Shown piece after piece: positions 23,500-29,648 of a stretch of DNA of 29,648 nt. The DNA is from Rhodocollybia butyracea. Taxonomy: Eukaryota > Basidiomycota > Agaricomycetes > Agaricales > Omphalotaceae. The notes under the pieces were generated by a model. The model was given only the letters and a program-made list of their open reading frames with translations, did no database searches and was not told the DNA's origin. The first letter of the stretch is position 1. Each line of letters begins with the position of its first letter. The stretch spans positions 1-29,648 of the forward strand of contig JADNRY010000720.1 of the NCBI GenBank assembly GCA_015501585.1. Reading direction: 5' to 3'. A program made the translations under genes and the position numbers.

Positions 23500-24378
23500 G
23501 CGAAATCAAATTTTGAAAAAATGGGCGCTTGTTTCCGGATTAGCGTAAGTTAGTGTGGTAGTAAGTTGAAGTAGGAGCAGGAAAAGTAAGTAAATAAATA
23601 TGTCAATGTATCATGTCAACTGTTCAAACGTATTTTTCATTCTATTCGGATTCTAGTGGCGACGAACCTTCCCATGTCCTCGCTAGCTATGCATACTCAA
23701 CAATGGACTAAAACACCGTATGCAGCGTTTGAATTCACATAGATGGCGGAAAAGCATGATCCATCCAGCCCATGCACGACATCTAGGCTAATGTCTTGAT
23801 GCCGCGGTAGGTTGACACGAAACCGAATTTCCGCAGCAATCTGGAAAGACAGGAGAGGAGCATCCGCAAGAGCACGTTCCAGTTTGTAACTTGTGACTAA
23901 TCTCGCAGCCTGGAGGCAGGGTAGCTGGGAGAAAACGAGAGAAGCGCAGGCGAGTGCAAAAAAAGGGCTTTACGATCCATGATAGAAACCCTCTGGAAAG
24001 ATCACAGACGATCTTGATTATTTACACCTCCTTGGAAAACCAAGCGGCAACGACTGCACAATGCTGTGACGGTTCGGACGGTGATGTTGTTCATAACCTG
24101 GATATCATTTTCATAGAAATAGTTCATCACCGGAAGCTTTAACCTAAGTGAGTATCTCACTGTCAGCGGTTTTGGGGCACTAGACGAATCAAGCATATGG
24201 TTTATCAAGCAACCACGGTACTTACAAGAGCCTACAAGCCACTGAACATACGAAACGACCCGCCAAACTCTTGTCCAGTCGGTCCCTTGATAGAGGTTTG
24301 AATGAAGTTTGGTGCTCCGAATGAGAAAAACTTTGCATTTTGACGAGCTGTACCAAGACACACGGCAGCTTTACTCGC
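23500..24378. other. Intergenic region, no supported gene
   Basis: 879 bases between the TRM2 start and the RPC31 stop. A 119-codon minus-strand open frame (24002-24361) has no motif I recognise and lies just past the RPC31 stop, so it may be 3' untranslated sequence. I see no RNA gene, repeat or element ends. Confidence 0.4.
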
Positions 24379-25206
24379 TCAATCGTAATCACCACCTAAT
24401 GGAACATAAGTATGTATCAGCAGAATGAATGCATGAAAGTCTCACCTCCCTCATCCCCTCCTCCGCCGTCTCCGAGGTCGTCAAAGTTTTCTCCCTCACC
24501 ATTATCAAAGTAATTTCCGGCATAGTCATTATCATACTCTTCCTCAGTGTCATAGTCGGGTTCTCCTAAAGACCCACCAGCATCTGAGCCTTCCTCTCCA
24601 GACTTGTTCTGCGAAGATGATTAAGATGAGAACAGTTCAGCCAGAGATATTATGCGCACCCCTTCGTCGTCTTCCAACATCTCGTCCAGATTGAGCTTTT
24701 TCTTCTTCTCCGTGGCCCGCCGTACTATGTACAGTTTGCTAAGTTAACTGTAACTTAAGTGAACAGAACACAAACCTTTGATCTTTTTTTTGGGATTAAA
24801 ATATGACTCGAATATTTCAGTAGGGAAGAACGGAGCATGCAGTTCATTGCGTTTTAGCGTTGGTCGCGACGTTGCCGAGGGTTTGTATTTATCAGAGTAT
24901 CGAGGTAACTCAGTAGATTTGGTCGATTCGGCAACGTAATATTCAGATTTTCGTAGCCTTGACGTGAAGCCAATTTGGAGCTGAGCAATTCGTTTTTCTT
25001 GCTCGGTAGGTTCTGTCATGACTGGGGGGCGCATTGGCTACGGAACCTGATAAGATTCAATAGGAGATATTTGAACAGATTGTACTTGCAGGATATAGAG
25101 CGGTTGCCTTTCCCTGCAAATCTGCGAGAGAAACACCGACTGGCAAGTTGAATCCACCAAATCCACCTCTTCCTGCGCCTCTGCCTCTCCCACCACGCCC
25201 AGACAT
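24379..25206 (-). CDS. RPC31: RNA polymerase III subunit RPC31 (Rpc7/POLR3G family)
   Basis: Exons: 25090-25206, 24776-25037, 24660-24724, 24446-24608, 24379-24395; 207 residues. Rpc31 is part of the Pol III initiation subcomplex (with Rpc34 and Rpc82). The N-terminus is Gly/Arg-rich (MSGRGGRGRGAGRGGFGGF). The family core follows: EKRIAQLQIGF, STELPRYSDKY, TLKRNELHAPFFP and EIFESYFNPKKK. The C-terminus is strongly acidic with Gly (EEEYDN-like text, DLGDGGGGDEGG, ending DYD), as in the family. Intron 1 (25038-25089) requires a GC donor (CT|GCAAGT); the overlapping GT leads out of frame and the acceptor is fixed by a TAG just upstream. It diverges from YRA1. Confidence 0.88.
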
Positions 25207-25394
25207 GATTTTATGGTGTAAGTTGATGATCAGAAGCGAGTGGTGGAGATGATTGATTACTCAATCATATTTAGCGCCCATCATGACTAACAGTCTGAAA
25301 CAGCCTTTGTTGTTTTCTGCCACACACCACCACCACCCCCACCACCACCAACAAATCTTGTACATTTTGACGTTCAGCTGCCGTTTTTTTCATA
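25207..25394. promoter_or_regulatory. 188-bp divergent promoter (RPC31 / YRA1)
   Basis: Start codons at 25206 (-) and 25395 (+) face away from each other. Both genes serve basic gene expression, so shared growth control is plausible but not shown. A CA/CAC-rich tract lies in the YRA1-proximal half. No TATA box is evident. Confidence 0.6.
25321..25352 (+). repeat. CAC-rich low-complexity tract
   Basis: About 32 bases of CAC/ACC repeats with one C-run in the middle, located 42-74 bases before the YRA1 start codon. It may be in the YRA1 leader or core promoter. It is too short and irregular to call a true microsatellite. Confidence 0.7.
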
Positions 25395-26787
25395 ATGGAC
25401 AACATGAACAAGTCTCTCGATGAAGTAGGCTGAATTTGAACTTGGTCACGACGCCACAGGCATTCAACAAAAAACTTTCTAGATCATAAAGACTCGCCCC
25501 AAGTCGTCCCACCGTCGTTCCAGCGGTCGGTCTGCTCGTGCCCAAGTACTCGGCACTGCACCTACTCCCGCAGCTCGTCAGCGTATCAAGGCAGCTGCAA
25601 AAGGCACAGCCGCACAGCCCGCAGCCGCCCAACAACAGTCAGCGGAAAAAATTATCGTGTCTGGCTTGCCTCAAGATGTGAATGAAGCTCAAGTCAAAGT
25701 AAGTTTATCTCCAATGTTCTTTTTTTTCAAATTTCATAATTTATTTTTTTCTTTCAGGAGCTATTTACGACCACTGTGGGTCCTCTCAAGGAGGTCACTC
25801 TACACTACGACAGTAATGGCCGCTCAAAGGGCACAGCCTCTGTGCACTTCCAACGCAAGGGAGACGGCACAAAGGCGTTCCAACAATACAATAACCGACT
25901 CATCGATGGCAGTTAGTATCGCCTCTCCTATTCGTTCTTCTGGTGGTGCTGCATTCGAACGATCGTATGCTGCGGGTTTCTACCTTATCTTGTCTTGCTT
26001 TGCGCTCCAGACGTTTCACGGCTTCTTGTCTCTGCCTGGCCGGTGCAGGAATGGTGAAGGGCCCTGTTCAGTAACGAGGACAGTAGTCCGATACTGTTTA
26101 GCCCCCACAGGCCTGACAGCGGGGCTTGCCGTTGCCACATGTAAATCAGCAGTCGCCGAACGTGGCATCAGCGAGGAGTCAGTGGGGAGGAGATTAAGTA
26201 CCCGCTCCTGGCACCAAGGCAGAGACATAGTTGTTGATTGCTCAAGGACGTGACAGGGCAAGATATGTGTACAGTGACATTGGCTGTATTCGTTCAGATT
26301 TACTTGCTTCATCCTAATGCCTCTGTTCCGCCAACTAACAAGTTCGCTTCTCTTCTCTTACACGCATATTCAACGACTCTGCCACTTGCCATCCTTTCTC
26401 TCCCGCCTTACAGGACGACCGATGAAAATCGAGATCGTTTACGACCCTACACGAGTTGCCCCTGGTCCTTCTCTGGCCTCTCGAGTTGCTCCTGCAGCTC
26501 CTGTTGTTCAGGCCAATGGTGTTCGTAACGGCACAAGGTCAGTTGAACAAAACACACAGGATAATGAACGAATTCTTTTGCTCACGGAATTTACAAGACC
26601 TGGAGCTCGTAGGGGACGAGGAGGGCGCGGTGGCAGACCCCGCAAAAATGACCGGCCCGCCAAGTCTGCTGCTGATCTTGACGCCGAAATGGAGGTATGA
26701 TTGTGAATACTTATTACCATCTGTATACTCATTTGCTATCTACAGGACTATAGTGCCACCACTACTACAGCTGCCCCCGCAGCTTAG
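25395..26787 (+). CDS. YRA1: mRNA export adaptor YRA1 (ALY/REF)
   Basis: Exons: 25395-25424, 25483-25698, 25758-25911, 26414-26537, 26598-26694, 26746-26787; 220 residues. Yra1/ALYREF is a TREX component that binds mRNA and the helicase Sub2/UAP56 and hands transcripts to the export receptor. Both UAP56-binding motifs are visible: N-terminal MNKSLDEIIKTR and C-terminal KSAADLDAEMEDY. The RRM spans about 65-145, with RNP2 IIVSGL and RNP1 GTASVHF, followed by YNNRLIDGRRPMKIEIVYDP. Flanks are Arg/Ala-rich (N side) and RGG-rich (GARRGRGGRGGRPRK). One intron (25912-26413) is 502 bases, far longer than the others. Intron 4 (26538-26597) is 60 bases and stop-free with an AAG acceptor, so it may be optional. 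Confidence 0.92.
25912..26413 (+). other. Unusually long YRA1 intron
   Basis: Donor GTTAGT after residue 133 and acceptor TTACAG; a CTAAC branch-site candidate lies near 26335, unusually far (about 75 bases) from the acceptor, and a pyrimidine-rich tract precedes the 3' end. Retention gives an immediate TAG at 25914-25916, which would truncate the protein inside the RRM. The interior is more GC-rich than other introns here. I could not define an alternative exon or a snoRNA within it. Confidence 0.75.
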
Positions 26788-27017
26788 GTATATACCGAAT
26801 TCGACATTTTGGTGGCTGATTTTTTTACAGCGTAATCATTGGCTTTTCCACGACGTACAATACTCATTATTTCTACTACCTCGCGTCTTGTCACTCATAT
26901 CGTAATAAAAATGTTTGTATAAACTATACACTTTGGCTGTTTGTCTGTATCCATCTTACTTGGTGTGAACAATTAAGAAAAAAAGTCCCGTCCCATTGTT
27001 AACCTTGAACCATCATC

Positions 27018-28295
27018 ATGTCTGTGTCTGTACCTGAACCATTGCGCTATGCTGATCGTCCGGAATGGAACGATGTTGCACCTGTTGAGCAGTACGAAAA
27101 CGTTGAACCCGCTAGCTCCAATATTCTATACAAATGAATGTGCGTATCTTCCCGTTATCAATAACTTTGAACAACTGACGTATTGAAAGAACTGTAGATA
27201 AAGATGCCACAGATTACTTTCGTGGAATTATCAAGACTGGCGAGAAGAGTCAAAGAGTCTTACAGCTCACTGAGCACATAATAAGGCTTAATCCTGCTCA
27301 TTACACTGCCTGGTTTGTTGTACAGCGTTCTATGCTTTCGATCTATTGATCTTGCATCAGGCAGTATCGATACGAAACTCTGCTGGCCATCGAAGCGAAT
27401 CTCGAGGATGAACTACGCCTAATGGACGAGTTGGCTATCACTTATCTCAAGACCTATCAAGTATGGCACCACAGACGACTACTAATGCTCCAGATCCGCA
27501 AACCAGCTCCAGAATTGGTTTTCATCGCTAGACGTTTCAAGTTGGACCCGAAAAACTATCACACTTGGTCATATCGACAATGGTTGTTGGCATATTTTAA
27601 CGATGCCAACTTGTGGATCGGAGAATTGGACTTTGTCGAAGAGCTGCTAAATGACGATATTCGTAACAACTCTGCATGGCATCATCGGTTCTTTACAGTA
27701 TTGGCAATCGGGAGTTCGTGAAGGGGAGGAAGATAGGGAGAGGGTGCTTAGACGGGAGTTAATGTTCGCATTCTGCTGTCAGATAATGGATACATATTGA
27801 TATGGTTTTTTTTTAGCTATGTGAAGCAGAGCATATCTCTCGCTCCGAACAATGCTTCAGCGTGGAAACTACCTCCGGGGTATCCTGGACCATAATTCGA
27901 TACCCTACCAGAAAAATGATCACCTTTGTCCAACCATTATACATTATTGCTGGACGAGCAAGTGGCGGACCTCGTCGATCTAGAGGAATCCTCCGCCATC
28001 CAAGAGCGCCCATCTCCCCTGTGCATCTGCGATTGAATTCCTCGCTGACATTTACGAAGCGGAAGGTGGAAATAGCATGTTGAAGGCGACGGAGGTCAGT
28101 GTCGAGATTGATTCTCTATTCTATTATAATATTGAACTCCATATAGCTATGGAAGTCTCTCGGAAATGAGCATGATATCTCTCGGAAAAAGTGCGATTTA
28201 AATGCGTTTTCATCCTACCTTTCCTTATTTTTTTTTTTCGCACAAGATACTGGGAATACCGTATCAGGGAAGGTCTGCGTGCCATACAGACATAA
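27018..28295 (+). pseudogene. RAM2: RAM2 (protein farnesyl/geranylgeranyltransferase-I alpha), frame broken by about six +1 shifts
   Basis: Ram2 is the shared alpha subunit of protein farnesyltransferase and geranylgeranyltransferase I. The whole gene is recognisable. The start region reads RYADRPEWNDVAPVEQY. Prenyltransferase alpha repeats follow: NPAHYTAW, VWHHRRLLML, NYHTWSYRQWLL, NNSAWHHRFF and APNNASAW. The end is KKYWEYRIREGL, with a stop at 28293-28295. Five introns are canonical (27140-27197, 27313-27360, 27764-27816, 28095-28146, 28191-28246). The frame changes near 27111-27114, 27701-27704, 27866-27869, 27911-27916, 27937-27943 and 28022-28028. Each change equals one extra base. Between breaks the protein is well conserved. 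This is either a young pseudogene or a gene with uncorrected single-base insertions in the assembly. RAM2 is essential in yeast, which favours an assembly error or another copy elsewhere. No joined protein is given. Confidence 0.85.
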
Positions 28296-28448
28296 TGCGT
28301 CACACGTAAAAACACTATGAACAATATATCGTTTATAAACTCGTTCATCCTAACCACAATTCACAGTTGTGTTCACCATCTCGAAGAACCAGTAGCCTGT
28401 TTGAAGAGGAAATTAGAATCAGAGGAACCGAGGACGAATCTCACTCCT

Positions 28449-28796
28449 CTAATGAAACTCGAATGCAAGAAGCCAAGGATAACACGGCCGTGTATCGCTG
28501 GAACCCGTTACGCTGAGGTCTTCAAAGGCATTAAAGTCGTCGCCTGGTTGAACGCCAACGGATCCAGATTCATTAAGCTCTTTACAAGAACTCATATCCA
28601 AACCGATTGCGGCTTCCACAGTGGGCGCCAGGTGGGTGCTGAAGGGGTCTTAAGGGTGGATTATTCAATTGGGATAGATTGGCGGAATGCACACATGGTT
28701 ACTTAGTGGTGATACTGATACTGGATCCAGCAACCAAGATCGCGCACAACAAGTAGGAGGCCAAGTGGATACGATGCCCAGACTGATCACTCTCAT
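28449..28796 (-). CDS. Possible small two-exon gene, unknown
   Basis: Exons 28703-28796 and 28449-28648 join in phase to 97 residues. The intron 28649-28702 has a GTAACC donor and AAG acceptor but no good branch site. The second exon is protein-like (VEAAIGLDMSSCKELNESG, then GDDFNAFEDLSVTGSSDTR) and acidic. There is no signal peptide, CaaX end or motif I recognise. A TATATAA-like element stands 28-36 bases before the start. A 129-codon open frame overlaps on the plus strand (28317-28706), so the strand itself is uncertain. The area may also contain the same kind of single-base insertions suspected in RAM2, in which case this would be a piece of something larger. Confidence 0.25.
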
Positions 28797-28823
28797 TAGT
28801 TCAAGTGTACGTTGAGGACGTTA

Positions 28824-28832
28824 CTTATATAT
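28824..28832 (-). promoter_or_regulatory. TATA-like element
   Basis: Reads ATATATAAG on the minus strand, 28 bases before the candidate start at 28796. This spacing is rather short for a TATA box with an untranslated leader. The call depends on the small gene being real. Confidence 0.25.
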
Positions 28833-29648
28833 CCCCTCCATTTTGCTTTACTTATGGCAAGGCTATTTGGTCGCTCGGTGAGCTTTACCCAGCTACTCGG
28901 TTGAGCAATTTATCGTTGATATGAAAAGCATGCTCCAAGTATGCTGTTACGCAAGAATTTCAAAGAGCCTGAATATCAGGGAAGAAAGGAAGGAAACTTT
29001 TCATGTCCGAAAAGCGCTTGAACCAATGACGGTTAGCCTAATAGCAAAGCATACGTTCCGCGAGATGCTATGCTAAAGAGGGCAAGATAGTAAGTGGACC
29101 GAAAGGGCAAACAGCGGTATGTCGAGTCGTTCCAAAAAAGCCTCCCACTTCGTGCTCTGTAGCTACTTGATTACATCAAAACGAAGACTCTTTTCCTGGC
29201 CTCTCATCTGTTTAATCTTGTCTGATGAGCAGGATTGGAAAGACACGTTTGGACCATGTAGCAAGACCATCAATCTTCAACATCTCCTTCATTAATAATT
29301 GAACATCAACTTCAGAACTATCAAGGGTTAACAGCAGTTAACAACTAGCATGTAAGATGTTTATCCGTATGGCATCGGAGTTCTAATTCGTCGTCAGAAG
29401 ATGCTCGATGAACGAATCGCGAAAAGACACGCATTGTGTGTCCTCACCTTTATTTATCATCAAAAATCCAGGGCGGGGTCGGAATGCGATGTTTGTCCGT
29501 TGGTTCAGCCCAGCGCGATCCAGGCGCTTCGTTATGTCCAGAACCAATGCTGAACCCGGTAGAGCATTCAAAAGCCCAGCGATCATGGGTGGTCTTGGTG
29601 GAGGATTAAACGGATGACCATGACATGTATGGAGTCTGGAATCGCGTT
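28833..29648. other. Right end, no confident gene; open minus-strand frame at edge
   Basis: No domain is recognisable. On the minus strand a frame is open from the window edge to a stop at 29383-29385 and includes HPFNPPPRPPMIAGLLNALP. It could be an exon of a gene entering from the right; the product is unknown to me. A plus-strand frame overlaps it (29408-29617). The rest has stops in all frames. Confidence 0.35.

Noticed and set aside
24002..24361. 119-codon minus-strand open frame beyond the RPC31 stop
   Set aside because: No recognisable features; composition not convincing; position suits RPC31 3' untranslated sequence.
25657..26253. 198-codon plus-strand open frame across YRA1 exon 3 and the long intron
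   Set aside because: It runs in a different frame from the RRM over exon 3, so it is a shadow of YRA1 rather than an extended product.
27018..28295. Ribosomal +1 frameshifting as the default explanation for RAM2
   Set aside because: Six sites without a shared slippery motif make it improbable; assembly insertions or a young pseudogene are simpler. Kept only as an alternative.
1..29648. CRISPR arrays, insertion sequences or bacterial-type operons
   Set aside because: The window is eukaryotic with spliced genes throughout; no regularly spaced repeats or element ends were seen.

Overview
The window looks like nuclear DNA of an agaricomycete (mushroom-type basidiomycete). The evidence is a FunK1-type fungal protein kinase, a DUF6535 membrane protein, dense intron-rich genes on both strands, and introns of almost always 45-64 bases. 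No species can be named from the sequence. I rebuilt the gene models by hand from reading-frame phase, splice sites and remembered family conservation. Twelve recognisable or well-formed multi-exon genes join without a frame break.

Layout. 569-3209 (-) is a FunK1 kinase. A decayed fragment of a second FunK1 gene (3740-3985, -) and an intron-containing tRNA-Asp (4102-4189, +) follow. SDS23 (5386-7084, -; four-CBS-repeat type) and a CNH-domain gene of the Vps3/Vps39 type (7152-8496, +) diverge from only 67 bases. The CNH gene stops after its first domain. Next are STR2 (cystathionine gamma-synthase, 8795-10831, -), a 985-residue DUF6535 membrane protein (11179-14267, -) and the golgin RUD3 (14687-16486, -). 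RUD3 diverges from an F-box protein (16617-18859, +). Then come a small secreted protein (18958-19722, -), a membrane-anchored LysM protein (20655-21391, -), TRM2 (tRNA m5U54 methyltransferase, 21503-23499, -) and RPC31 (Pol III subunit, 24379-25206, -). RPC31 diverges from YRA1 (mRNA export adaptor, 25395-26787, +). Last is RAM2 (prenyltransferase alpha subunit, 27018-28295, +), followed by about 1.3 kb with little recognisable coding.

Most genes are housekeeping genes in unrelated pathways: sulfur amino-acid synthesis, Golgi and endosome tethering, tRNA modification, Pol III transcription, mRNA export and prenylation. They do not form one pathway or cluster. Adjacent genes are linked mainly by short divergent promoters.

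The observations most worth checking are these. RAM2 has conserved protein text and canonical introns but is interrupted by about six frame changes, every one equal to one extra base. Four introns appear to use GC instead of GT at the donor. YRA1 has one 502-base intron where all others in the window are about 50, echoing the regulatory intron of yeast YRA1. The CNH gene is truncated, and TRM2 starts with a likely mitochondrial presequence followed by an internal Met. I see no clear sign of a wholly new system; the RAM2 frame pattern is the strangest signal.
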